This document shows positions 38,001 to 47,263 of a stretch of 64,000 nucleotides of DNA, in pieces (position 1 is the first letter of the stretch; every line of letters starts with the position of its first letter). The translations under genes and the position numbers were made by a program. The stretch spans positions 434,001-498,000 of the forward strand of contig CAVONI010000001.1 in the NCBI GenBank assembly GCA_963697285.1, given 5' to 3'. Source of the DNA: JAEUQQ01 sp963697285 (GTDB lineage Bacteria > Acidobacteriota > Vicinamibacteria > Vicinamibacterales > JAFNAJ01). Below the pieces are notes generated by a model, which was given only the letters and a program-made list of their open reading frames with translations, was not told where the DNA came from and searched no databases.

Positions 38001-40709
38001 GCGATCATCAAGTACACCAACGGCGCCGACGCCAACGATCCGGACGCTGCGGGCGTGCCGAACATCGCGGTGGGCGGTATCGTGACGTGGACCTACAAGG
38101 TGACCAACACCGGCAACGTGGCGGTGGCCAAGGCCGACGTGGCGGTGACGGACAACACGACCGGGGTGACGCCGGCGTATGACTCGGAGGCCAGCGGGAA
38201 CGGCGACCTGGTGTTCAACCCGGGCGAGGTGTGGCTCTACAAGGCGGTCGGGACGGCGCTGAACCTGCTGCTGCCCCCGCCGGCGGGTGTGACGGTGAAG
38301 AGCAACGTCTGCCGCCAGGGGAACGTGAACGTGCCCGGGCGGACGGCGTACACGAACATCGGGACGGTGACGATCCCCGGCGCATCGGCGACCGACCCGT
38401 CGAGCTACTGCAACCCGCCGCTCACGAGCCTCGGCGACTTCGTGTGGCACGACCTCAACGCCAACGGACAGCAGGATCCAGGTGAGCCCGGTCTTGCGGG
38501 CTCGACCGCGACGCTGTGGCAGTGCGGACCGAACGGACAGGTGGGCGGCGGCGACGACGTCAACACCGGGATGTCGCAGGTGACTCTGGCGACGGCACCT
38601 GGCGTGGGCAACTACCTGTTCACCAACCTGAACGCAGGCTGCTACTTCGTGACGTTCACGACGCCTGCAGGCGGATTCGTACCGACGGCGGCCAACACGG
38701 GTAACGACGTCACCGACAGCGATGCGGTGGCCGGCGTGACCGGACCGTACGTGCTGGCGGCGGGCGTGCCGAACATCACGGTTGACGCCGGCTTCTACAA
38801 GCCGACGAGCCTCGGCGACTTCGTGTGGAACGACATGAACATCAACGGCCAGCAGGATGGCAACGAGCCCGGCCTGGCCGGATCGACGGCGAGGCTGTAT
38901 GGGTGCGGTCCCGACGGACAGGTGGGCACGGCGGATGACGTGAACACCGGGCGCTCGCAGACCACGGCGGCCTCGCTGCCGGGGGTGGGCAACTACCTGT
39001 TCGCCAACCTGATGCCTGGTTGCTACTTCGTGACGTTCACGACGCCGCTCGGCTTCACGCCGACGGCCGCGAACAGCGGCAACGACGTGACCGACAGCGA
39101 TGCGGTCCTGGGTCGCACCGGGCCGTACGTGCTGGTGTCGGCCATGCCAAACCTGACGGTCGATGCGGGCTTCTACGTAACGCCCAGCTGCAGCGTGTCG
39201 CTGATGAAGGAGTGCGCGATCGTGCCGCCGCCGGTGGTCCAGAACTACACCTGCACCAAGCCGATCGACTCGCTGAGCATGCGCTGGACCGGTGCCAGCG
39301 GTGTCACCGTCAAGGCGTACAAGGGCGCAGTGGGCACCACGACGCTGCTGGGCACGAAGACGAACGTCCAGAACGGTGAGATCGTCACCTTCACGGGCTT
39401 CGGCGGCACGCCCAACGACGTCCAGTGGGGCATCTACGAGGCCAACGGGACGACGCTGATCGGGAAGTCCGACTTCCACATCTCGTGCTCGGACCCCGAC
39501 ATGACCGGGGCCGACGACTGCGGCAAGCCTCAGGGCGACGGCAAGGCGCTCTCTGGTTCCTGGATTCAGACGTGGGCCTTCGAGGGCATGTCGGGTGGCG
39601 GCAAGACGCTGACCTGCACGCAGGACACGCAGCTGGATTGGAAGCCGTCCTGCGAGATCACGCCGCAGGCCAACCCGAGCTGTGCGACCGAGGGCAAGCC
39701 GACCAGCCTGACGTTCCGCCTCGAGGACAACGACAACACGATCACGAACCTGCAGGGCGGGAAGGCCACCAGCACGGGCACCTTCAACACCGCCCTGCCG
39801 GTCACGGTCACGGCCAAGAGCGGGACGACAACGCTCAAGGTCACGCCGTCAACGGTCAGCCTCAACGGTCAGTTCGTGGTGTCGGGGTCGTTCGGCGCCG
39901 ACACGACGATCACGCTGAGCAACTCCGGCGGCACCAAGACGATCAAGCTGCACACGTCCTGCTCGCAGGTGCTCGCCGTCGGTAACGAGTTCGGCGCCAT
40001 CGAACTCGTGGCCTTCAACGGCAAGACGGGCGGAACGGACGTGAAATACCGATACGTCGTGCAGAACAACTCGAGCGGAGTGCTGACCTACGACCTGATC
40101 GACAAGGTCGGCAATACCGTGGTGAAGCAGTACCTGAACCAGAGCCTGGGAGGGAACCAGAGCGCGCTGTTCGATGACTTCATCGCGAAGCTCACTGGCA
40201 CGACGACCAACACGGCGACCGTCACCGGCACGATACCGAACCTGGCACAGTGCTCGGCGACTGCCTCGGTAACGGTGACCCAGGTGGCGCCGCCGCTGCC
40301 GATCGGCACGTGCTCGGATCTCAAACCGATTGATGGGCTGAAGCTCACGGCTACGGTCGGGGTGCTCAACGTCGATTGGTTCGACACGACAGTCGCCGAC
40401 ATCAACAACCCCAACCTGGCCGATAAGCTCGGGAGCAGCGGACCCATCGCAGCCAATGAGGTCTTCACGTTCAGTGGCTACGCCGCCGCAGGGGCACCCA
40501 ACGATGTCGACTTCGTCGTCACGCTCAGCAATGGAACCAAGGTGCGGTCACGGTTCCACCGCTCGTGCTCGGACGCAAACATGAACGACATCACCGACTG
40601 CGGCAAGTTGCAGGGTGACGGCAAGGACAACACCTTCCCGACGGGCAACATCTGGCGCCTTGCCGACCTCCTGGGCAACGGGAAGCGGCTCGGCTGCCCA
40701 GTGCCATAG
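35040..40709 (+). CDS. Giant SdrD-B/DUF11-type repeat surface protein
   Basis: A 1,889-residue exported protein with a signal peptide ending near PADAAAQ. It contains two interleaved repeat types. SdrD-B-like modules start SLGDFVWHDxNxNGxQD (at least five) and end F-G/D-A-G-F-Y. DUF11-like modules start IVKYTNGADANDPDAAGVP and end TDPSSYCNP. Two DUF11-like modules (from 37569 and from 38001, period 432 bases) are almost identical in DNA, indicating recent duplication. The C-terminal third (from about 39180) has Cys-containing segments (CSVSLMKECAI, CSDPDMTGADDCG) repeated at the end. No PEP-CTERM or LPXTG anchor is seen. A terminator follows, and a sigma-54-type promoter precedes it. Confidence 0.88.
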   Translation: METEMVKKAFAALLGCLGLMAFAPADAAAQLQLKLQSGATTVVVTDGSPADTNPAVNEVSYGGPIAGSTVVVTTALSNLGGLPSISFSGISVAGSAPNVLTLSATDVNFPGLAGAATTLTSAIGGTTNGQSVFQGFLDPGNVPFGTSCTVGPRGPFFGAFDDTTTTPCVLTGNYSVTAVMTVALDGGGSQSFGGQVYTSCASSLGDFVWHDQNGNGIQDGLEPGIDGVTVELRDTNNGNALIATDVTGPNGAYLFGGLCGGTYTVGVKASTVPAGFFPTITGQGTPATDSNADPFTVVLPNNTSDVTIDFGYVSNCAAELGDYVWLDLNQNGVQDLPNEPGVDNVTVLLLDGSGNPLNPPRQAITGNGGLYKFTGLCPGRYIVKFVPPPGYTFTTPDQGLDPQKDSDANQVTGQTPVITLISNDKDYSWDAGLIGQPAVTIKKYTNGADADDPDGADVPVVVPGGGVTWTYVVTNTGSIAVPKAQVVVTDSTTGVAPVFDNAGTDGTPATFDPGDIWYYKATGTALDLALPPPTGTTLQGGACTHNGTESPRTAYVNVGTVIIPGDSDTDPSSYCNPAPRIQIIKYTNGEDANDPTAFGVPVIAPGETVTWTYHVKNIGLVSIPQADITVTDNIVGGVGTIINKGDGDATLAPGETWVYEKTGPALNLATAVGNNIVPNACQQGQVGGPGRNAYTNLGIVTIPGDSDDDPSSYCNPVPASLGDFVWDDKNANGTQDALEPGIPNVPVTLLDCVGNPGKDFNGNAVPPTATDGTGFYQFTNLLPGACYKVQFGTPAGYAPTLPNVGNDATDSDAVGGVTGNYTLASGEYNDTVDAGFYKLVPNVAIVKYTNGADANDPDAAGVPNIPVGGVVTWTYKVTNTGNVAVAKAAVVVTDSTTGVTPVYASEITGNGDATFDPNEEWLYQAVGTALNLLLPPPAGVTVKSNVCRQGNVNVPGRTAYTNVGTVTIPDASATDPSSYCNPPDPKVAIIKYTNGADANDPDAAGVPNIAVGGIVTWTYKVTNTGNVAVAKADVAVTDNTTGVTPAYDSEASGNGDLVFNPGEVWLYKAVGTALNLLLPPPAGVTVKSNVCRQGNVNVPGRTAYTNIGTVTIPGASATDPSSYCNPPLTSLGDFVWHDLNANGQQDPGEPGLAGSTATLWQCGPNGQVGGGDDVNTGMSQVTLATAPGVGNYLFTNLNAGCYFVTFTTPAGGFVPTAANTGNDVTDSDAVAGVTGPYVLAAGVPNITVDAGFYKPTSLGDFVWNDMNINGQQDGNEPGLAGSTARLYGCGPDGQVGTADDVNTGRSQTTAASLPGVGNYLFANLMPGCYFVTFTTPLGFTPTAANSGNDVTDSDAVLGRTGPYVLVSAMPNLTVDAGFYVTPSCSVSLMKECAIVPPPVVQNYTCTKPIDSLSMRWTGASGVTVKAYKGAVGTTTLLGTKTNVQNGEIVTFTGFGGTPNDVQWGIYEANGTTLIGKSDFHISCSDPDMTGADDCGKPQGDGKALSGSWIQTWAFEGMSGGGKTLTCTQDTQLDWKPSCEITPQANPSCATEGKPTSLTFRLEDNDNTITNLQGGKATSTGTFNTALPVTVTAKSGTTTLKVTPSTVSLNGQFVVSGSFGADTTITLSNSGGTKTIKLHTSCSQVLAVGNEFGAIELVAFNGKTGGTDVKYRYVVQNNSSGVLTYDLIDKVGNTVVKQYLNQSLGGNQSALFDDFIAKLTGTTTNTATVTGTIPNLAQCSATASVTVTQVAPPLPIGTCSDLKPIDGLKLTATVGVLNVDWFDTTVADINNPNLADKLGSSGPIAANEVFTFSGYAAAGAPNDVDFVVTLSNGTKVRSRFHRSCSDANMNDITDCGKLQGDGKDNTFPTGNIWRLADLLGNGKRLGCPVP

Positions 40710-40740
40710 ACCGGCTGGGTAGGGATCTGTGATGACAGGA

Positions 40741-40780
40741 CGGGCGGCCCTCTCCACAGGGGGCCGCCCGTTGTCTTTGT
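40741..40780 (+). terminator. Rho-independent terminator of the SdrD-like gene
   Basis: cgggcggccc / ggggccgcccg form a ~10-bp GC stem with a short loop (tctccacag), followed directly by ttgtctttgt. This is the best canonical terminator in the window, 31 bases after the stop. Confidence 0.8.
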
Positions 40781-40859
40781 GGCGCGACCGCTGTGGGCGA
40801 CCGTCCTCGAAAGCCCAATCGCGTCGACTTCTCACGTTGTGCTGAGTCACGCTCCATCC

Positions 40860-41573
40860 ATGCTGGCGCCCTCAATTCCTCCTGATGTCGACCAGGTGCT
40901 GGCCTGGCTGAAGCGCCGCGGCACCCAGCGCAATCGCGACGGGATGGCCCGCTACGGCATCCGTTCGGCCAGGGTCTTCGGCGTGTCGATGGCGACGATG
41001 CGTCCGCTGGTGAAGCGCCTGGGCCGCGACCACGATCTCGCCCTCGCGTTGTGGGAGGCAGGGTGGCTCGAGGCCCGCGTGCTCGCCTCGTTCGTCGATG
41101 AACCTGCCCGCGTCACGCGCGCGCAGATGAACCGCTGGTGTCGCGACTTCGACAACTGGGCCGTGTGCGACTCGGTCTGCATCCACCTGTTCGACCGCAC
41201 GCCGCACGCGTTCGCCAAGGTCGCACAGTGGAGCAGGCGCCGCGACGAGTTCGTGAAGCGTGCGGCGTTCGCCCTCCTGGCAGGCCTGGCCGTGCACGAC
41301 AGGCAGGCGTCCGACGCGATGTTCGAGGCGTGCCTGCCACTGGTCGAACGTGCTGCGACAGACGACAGGAACTTCGTGAAGAAGGCCGTGAACTGGGCGC
41401 TGCGCCAGGTGGGGAAGCGCAACCTCGCCCTGAACGCGTCAGCGGTCGTCGTCGCGCAGCGCCTCGCCGCCTCATCGTCGGCTCCGGCCCGCTGGGTGGG
41501 CAGGGATGCGCTGAGGGAACTCACGAGTGAGGCCGTCGCCTCACGGCTCGTGGCGCGAGGGGTCAGATCTTGA
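40860..41573 (+). CDS. DNA alkylation repair protein (AlkD-like HEAT-repeat)
   Basis: A 237-residue all-helical protein of AlkC/AlkD size. It carries YGIRSARVFGVSMATMRPLVKRLGRDHDLALALWEAGWLEARVLASFVDEP, typical of AlkD-type HEAT-like glycosylases. FDNWAVCDSVC and KRAAFALLAGLAVHD follow, then NFVKKAVNWALRQVGKRN. The family excises N3- or N7-alkylpurines. The stop codon (41571-41573) is supplied by the REP-type repeat beginning at 41559, so the last residues (GVRS) come from the repeat. Confidence 0.85.
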   Translation: MLAPSIPPDVDQVLAWLKRRGTQRNRDGMARYGIRSARVFGVSMATMRPLVKRLGRDHDLALALWEAGWLEARVLASFVDEPARVTRAQMNRWCRDFDNWAVCDSVCIHLFDRTPHAFAKVAQWSRRRDEFVKRAAFALLAGLAVHDRQASDAMFEACLPLVERAATDDRNFVKKAVNWALRQVGKRNLALNASAVVVAQRLAASSSAPARWVGRDALRELTSEAVASRLVARGVRS

Positions 41574-41603
41574 AAAATGCTGCAATGAAAGATGTGACCC
41601 CTT
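41559..41603. repeat. REP/MITE-like inverted repeat, copy 5
   Basis: ggggtcagatcttgaaaaatgc left arm and gaaagatgtgacccctt right arm, lying between two convergent genes. It begins inside the coding sequence of the AlkD-like gene and provides its stop. Confidence 0.75.
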
Positions 41604-41608
41604 CGGTC

Positions 41609-44600
41609 CTACGGCAGTTTCGTTGCTAGTGCGTTCGTGCCGGCGGCCCAGAACTGGCCGGCGGCATCCCAGTACATCGCGCGCTCGACGACGATCTGCG
41701 CGGGCGTCGGGCCGAGGCTCTCGATCACGGCGCCGAAGCGCTTGTTGAGCGCGGCGGGGAACTCCGCCCGCACGTCGACGTTGAAGCGACTGCGTGGCGC
41801 GACCTGGAACTCCTTCTGCACGGTGCCCTGGGTCTCGAACAGCAGCGTCACCAGCACGGTCCCCGGCGTCGTCGACGTGTTGGCGAGCAGGATGTACGTC
41901 TCGACGTCGCGCGCGCCGCCGACCTCGCCTTCCGCCAGCGCCCACCGCGTGCCGGTGGAGGTCGCGCCCGGCGAGTTGTGCGCCTCGTACCACTGGCCGT
42001 ACGCGCCAGGCCACCAGAGCGCGCGCTCGACGATCACCGGGCACGCCGTTGGTCGAACGGATGGTCGTCGATACGGCGGTGTTGACCAGCCGCGCATCCT
42101 CGTAGTCGACCCAGATGTTGAAGCGGCTGTTCGCGCCGACGGTGTACGGCTTCACGAAGGATGTCCCATTCGGGAGCAGGTAGGCGGCTTCGATCGCCGC
42201 CGGCGTGGAGCTCGGATTCGCGATCAGCACGAACAGGTCGAAGTAGTTACCCGTCGCGCCTTCGGCGAGGAACCACTCCAGGGCCGGCGCCGTCACGCCC
42301 GCGCTCTCGTGGCCGGCGCCGAAGAACTGGCCCGGCACCTCGGCATACAACGCGCGCTCGACGATGATGGGCTGGTTGTTGAGGACGGTGAAGACGGCCG
42401 ACACGTCGGTGTTGGCGAGCGCGACGCCGAGCCCCGGGAACTCCTCGACGTCGACCCAGATGTTCGTGCGCGAGTTCGGCTCCAGCGTGTAGACCTTCTC
42501 GATCGGGCCGCCGCTCGGCCGCAGGTAGCGCACGCGCACCTGCGCCGCCAGCGGCATTCGGATTCTGCAGCAGGTAGAACAGGTTGAGGGTCCCCGTCGT
42601 CGCGCCCTCGGCCAGGTACCAGACCAGCGCAGGCGCGGCGACGGCGGTTTCGGCGTGCGCGCCGTAGGCATCGGTGCCGCCCCACGTCAGCGTGCGATCC
42701 ACGATGAGCGGAAGGTCGGATTCGACAGCGGTCGCGAACTCCGCCGTGCCCATGCCCGACAAGGTCTCGACGTCCACGGTCGCGCGACGCATGGCCGGCA
42801 CGGCGACCGTCTGCGTCTGGATGGTGCCATTGGCTTTCGCGTAGCGGAGCAGGGCGGTGGCAGGCAGCACGCCGGGATTGGCGAGCGCGATGCGTGTCCT
42901 GAACAGGGTCCCCGTCGCGCCCTCGGCCAGATAGCGCGTGTCGGTGCCGGTGGGATGGTGCTGTTGCGCGCGCGCCTGGACGGGCGTCAGGCCGTTCGCC
43001 TGCACCACGCCCGCATCAGCGGCCAGGTTGGGATCGAGGCCGTAGGTGAGCTCCCACCAGTCGGGGAGCGTGTCCTTGTCGGTGTCGGTCGTCGAGCCGG
43101 GGACCAGGGCCATCGCCTTGAGGGCGACCGGCAAGGTGACGACTTCGCCGTCCGCGTACCGAATGACCGCCACATTGCTGCTGCCGGCGGCGAGCGCGGG
43201 CGCCGTGAACCGCAACGTGTTCACGTCGGGTGTCGAGACGCCCGTTGCGGCGACACCGCCGACGGTCACCGTGGGCTGGTCGGTGAGGGCTTCGCGCAGG
43301 GGGGCCGTGGGGTTCATGAAGAAGTGTTCCCAGTCCTCGATGGTCTCGAGGCGCCGTTCGCCGACCTTGGGCCCAGGAACATCGACGACCGTGTTCACGG
43401 GACCTGCAGCGGCTGGAGGGAGCGCGATGATCGACATCGGCCACCCCGCCGCCGCGCGGCGACCGATGGCGCGGGCATAGACGTTCAGGTGGCCACTCAG
43501 GGCTGCGGGCTCTGTGAGGTTCAAGGTGTTGGCGCTTGACGACCACACGACGAATTCCGGGCCGGTCGCCGAGGGGGCCAGCGACGCCTGCGCGTAGGTC
43601 TCGCCGTTGGCGTTATCTCCTGACGGCGTGCGCGAGGCTTGCGTGACAAGGGGCATTCCACTCCACAAGAATCCCAGCGGCGTCAAGGTGCTGAGGTAGA
43701 CCTGATTGTCCGCTTCGTACGCGACGACCGACCCATCGTGATTGATGCTCGCGCGAATGCCAGGTGCCGCCGAGCCGCCGCCAGTCCTGCTCGCCATCAT
43801 CGTCCGCTGGGGATCGTTCGTGGCGAGGTCAGTCCGGTAGACCCGGTAGACGCCCCCCGTGGTGGGCTCCAACAGGTTGGCGAGATTCGTGGCTTGTGAC
43901 TCGTAGGCCACGAAACGCCCGTCGCCGCTGATGGCCGGCCGCAGGCTGGTGCCGTTGGGTTGCAGTCCCGTCCTGGGGTCCGAGACGTCCGCCATCACCC
44001 GCTGCAGCGATCGCGTCTCGAGGTTCTTCACGAAGATGTCGACGAAGCCGTTCGTGTCGTTGGGGACGAGCGTGCGTGCGTACGACTCGAACACGACCAG
44101 CCTGCCGTCTGCACTGATGGACGGGTATTGGCTGGCGCAGGATTCGTAGGGGAAGCTCCTCGCCTCGACGCCGCCGCTCGTCGTGCTCACGCGCTCGATG
44201 GCGACGCCATCGACATCGGCCACGAACACCTCGCCGCACTCGTTCCGGTCACTGGGCACCATGTTGTTCGCCAGGGAATGGCACTCGAAGGCGACGAGGC
44301 CCACGTCTGACATCGACGGCCGGCCGCAGTGCCCGTTGGGCACCTTGCCGTCGTAGGCGCGGCTCACCCATTCCGTGAACCACGTCAACGTGGTCATGCC
44401 GCTGATGTTCCTGACGTAGACGTTCGACCAGCCGTTGGTGGGAGGTGCACCCAGGTTCGTGGCAGAGGAGTTGAACGCCACGTAGTTCCCGTCGGGCGAG
44501 ATCGACGGCCACTCAGAAGGACCGTTGGCCGGTGCGCCGTTGGGGGCCATGCTGATGAGACGAATCACCGGCGGGTCGGCGCGACCGTCCCAGAGGAAGA

Positions 44601-44814
44601 CATCCTCCTTTCCGTTGAAGTCGCCGGCGACCAGGTTCGAGGCTTTGGAGACGAACACGATGCGACGGCCGTCGGCGCTGACTCTCGGCTGGTAGGAATC
44701 GTGATTGGCCGCCTTCCTCCCCGTCGCGAGCGACACGATGTGAGTCTGCGCGCGGAGGCCTGACGGGAACCCCATCGCCACCAACAGGCCCAGGACGACC
44801 AATCGCCGAGACAT
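41609..44814 (-). CDS. Secreted beta-propeller protein with the same C-terminal repeat module as the protease (two frameshifts)
   Basis: The product starts at 44814 with a signal peptide (MSRRLVVLGLLVAMGFPSGLRAQ). It has TolB/PD40-like propeller blades (YQPRVSADGRRIVFVSKASNL, WPSISPDGNYVAFNSSATNL and similar) and an IPT-like middle region. Four ~110-residue repeats follow, starting YLAEGATGTLF, YLAEGATTGTL, FLAEGATGNYF and ALAEGEVGGAR. The last ends ERAMYWDAAGQFWAAGTNALATKLP, paralogous to the S8 protease tail ERAMYFTTHPNQFWNGGTNATAVKIR. The frame slips near 42555 (extra g) and 42047 (extra c before ggtgatcg). The product is about 1,070 residues. Its role is probably extracellular binding. 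Confidence 0.8.
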
Positions 44815-44957
44815 GAGGATCTCCCATGCGGCGACCGGGAGCGGTGTCGGCAGGCGGTGCGTCGCGACGTGCGCCACGAAGGAATGGAGGGTGCGAGGAT
44901 GGAGGGCGCGGCGCTGCGATACTGTCGCGCTTGCCGCCACGCAGATCAAGGGGCTCG

Positions 44958-44982
44958 ACGTAACATCCCCGGCATGTTACGT
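44958..44982. promoter_or_regulatory. Inverted repeat in divergent intergenic region
   Basis: acgtaacat / atgttacgt, a 9-bp perfect inverted repeat with a 7-base GC spacer, lies 144 bases upstream of the beta-propeller gene and 272 bases upstream of the repeat-protein gene. It is a candidate operator. The rest of 44815-45253 shows no gene. Confidence 0.35.
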
Positions 44983-45253
44983 AGGCGGTCTGCATGCAGC
45001 CCGCGCGTCAGGCCCGGCCCCGACCTTCCTCTGCCGTCGAGGAGGAATCCCGTGACTGCAGCGGTGCCGTTTCAGCACACGGCGTGGCCCTTCTGCGCGG
45101 GCTGTTCAATCGCCACGTGACCGTGGGGGGTAACTCGCGACCATGCGAATGCCGAGGTATAGAGTAGGGCGCGACGACATCCCGTCGTCGCGTCCGTGCC
45201 GTCGGTGCCATCCGGTCGATGACCGTTGACCAGCTACCCGAGGATCCACGCAG

Positions 45254-45833
45254 ATGAAACTGGTGCTTGCCGCCTCCCTGTGTTGTGCCGCCGTGATCTC
45301 GTTGGTGCCTGAACCGGCATCCGCGCAGTCGGCCGTCGAGTACCGCGTGCTGGCCACGAACAAGACGTCGACCATGCAGCGCGAACTCGACCTCGCGGCT
45401 GCCGCGGGGTTTCGCTTCGGTGCCGTGATGGGCGGCGAGACGGCGTTCGGCGGGGCCGAAGTCGTGGTGGTGATGCACAAGGCGCAGGGCGCGGCCCAGG
45501 ACCAGTACAAGTTGCTGGCCACCAGCAAGACGTCGACGATGCAGAAGGAAATGCAGCAGGCGGCTGACGCCGGCTTTCACTACGTGGGCCAGAGTGTCTT
45601 CAAGTCGATGTTCGCCGGGGCCGAGGTCGCGTGCATCCTCGAGCGCGAACGCCTCGTCCCCGTCAGCCGAGCGGTACGAGTACCGCCTGCTTGCGACGAG
45701 CAAGACCTCGACCCTGGAGAAGGAACTGCAGGCAGCCGGCAACCAGGGGTTCGAGATCATCGGCATGACGGTGGGCCAGACGGCCATGGGCGGCAGTGAA
45801 CTCGTAGCGATCACACGACGAAAGAGCAAGTGA
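45254..45833 (+). CDS. Exported triple-repeat protein (DUF4177-like), one frameshift
   Basis: About 193 residues with a signal peptide ending near PEPASAQ. Three tandem ~52-residue repeats follow. Each has Y-R/K-V/L-L-A-T-N/S-K-T-S-T-M/L-x-K/R-E-L/M, then A-G-F-x-x-x-G and G-G-A/S-E-V/L-V. The repeat resembles DUF4177. The frame slips by one base near 45663 (gtccccgtcag), between repeats two and three. The function is unknown. Confidence 0.65.
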
Positions 45834-45920
45834 CGCCCATGCACCCCTTTCCGCGCGACGAGGAGGCCGAGCCGGTCTCGCGGTAAACTGAGCCGCTGCA
45901 CGGCCCCTCTGGGAACTTCC

Positions 45921-47145
45921 ATGGACAAACGCACGGTACGGACGGCCAAGGCCGACTACTCGACCAGCACGGCCGCCGACACGGCTCTCGAGCAGGCGAA
46001 CACGATCTTCAGCAGCGCCTGGGCGCACATCCGCGACCGGATCGAATCCGGCGCGGCACGCCTGCCCCGGGAGATCATCTGGCTCGGCGGCGCACCGGGC
46101 GCAGGCAAGGGCACCAACACGCCCTTCATCCTGCGCGAGCGCGGCATCGTCGCGCCGCCCGATCGTGACGAGCGACCTGCTCAACACGCCCGAGATGCGG
46201 AGGATGAAGGACAGCGGCAGCCTGGTCGGCGACGCCGACGTCGTCCGCCTCCTGTTCGAGCGCCTGCTCGAGCCGATCCACACCACCGGCGTCGTCGTCG
46301 ACGGGTTTCCGCGCACGCGGGTGCAGGTCGAGTGCGTGAAGCTGCTGTACCAGCAGATGCTCGACCTGCGCGCGAAGCACCGCGAGTCGTCGCTCGCGCC
46401 GCTGTTCCCGAAGCCGATGTTCCAGATCGTCATCCTCTACGTCGAGGAGCGGGAGTCGGTCGAGCGCCAGCTCAAGCGCGGACGCGAGATCGTCGCGCAC
46501 AACGAGCGGGTGCGCGAGACCGGCGTCGGGACGCTGCTCGAGGAGCGCGCGACCGACCTGAACGAGGAGGCGTGCCGGAAGCGCTACCGGGTGTTCATGG
46601 AGCAGACCTACAGCGTCCTCCAGAGCCTCAAGGAACTCTTCCACTTCCACGTCATCAACGCCCAGGGCGACATCGCGTCGGTCGAGCGCGCGATCATGCA
46701 GCGAGTTCAAGTACCAGAGTTCACTCGAACTCGACGACGAGACCTTCGACGCCATCCACCGGATCCCGCTCGCGACCGAGATCGTCGTGGCGGCCCGCCA
46801 GCGCCTGGTCGAGCGGCTCGAGAGCTACCAGCGCGACTCGCGCGACCTCTTCCGGAGTGTCGTCCTGGCGATCGATCGGGATTTCGTCCCGGCGCTCGTC
46901 CTGCACGCGATGACCGGCCTCGCGAAGCTCACCAGCGACGACGAGCTGTACGCCAATCCGCTGGCTGTCTCGATGCTGGTCGACGTGCTCAACGAGCGCG
47001 GCTACCGCACCGTGCGCCACCGTCGAGATGCGCGAGGTGCCGTCGCACGTTCGACCCGGCGACATACGTCATCACCTGCACGCGAAAGCCGCGGTACAAG
47101 TTCGAGATCCTGTTCGAGGGCTCGCGCATCCGACGCGGCAACTGA
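45921..47145 (+). CDS. Adenylate-kinase-like nucleoside monophosphate kinase with C-terminal extension (four frameshifts)
   Basis: The N-terminal part has the P-loop LGGAPGAGKGTNTPFIL and, after a frameshift, the NMP-binding region (TSDLLNTPEMRRMKDSGSLVGD, VVVDGFPRTRVQVECVKLL). The LID-type region follows (VIYVEERESVERQLKRGREI, GTLLEERATDLNEEACRKRYRVF). About 190 further residues form an extension not found in canonical ~215-residue Adk (EFKYQSSLELDDETFDAIHRI... to the end CTRKPRYKFEILFEGSRIRRGN). The frame changes by +1 at about 46160, 46703, 47028 and 47046, each by one extra c. The protein sequence is seamless when these are removed (about 407 residues). I treat it as one intact gene with consensus errors. 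Confidence 0.7.
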
Positions 47146-47263
47146 CGGCTGGCCACTGGCCTCGCGGTGACGGTTGCCCAGGCAGCGCTGACGCCTGTCG
47201 CCGTCAGAACCGCGGGCAGCCTGTGCAGCAGGTATTCGCCTCCGTGCAATTACGGGAGCATAC

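Noticed and set aside
45921..47145. Treating the kinase as a decayed pseudogene
   Set aside because: All key motifs are intact and the four frame changes are all one extra c, which is more like consensus error than decay.
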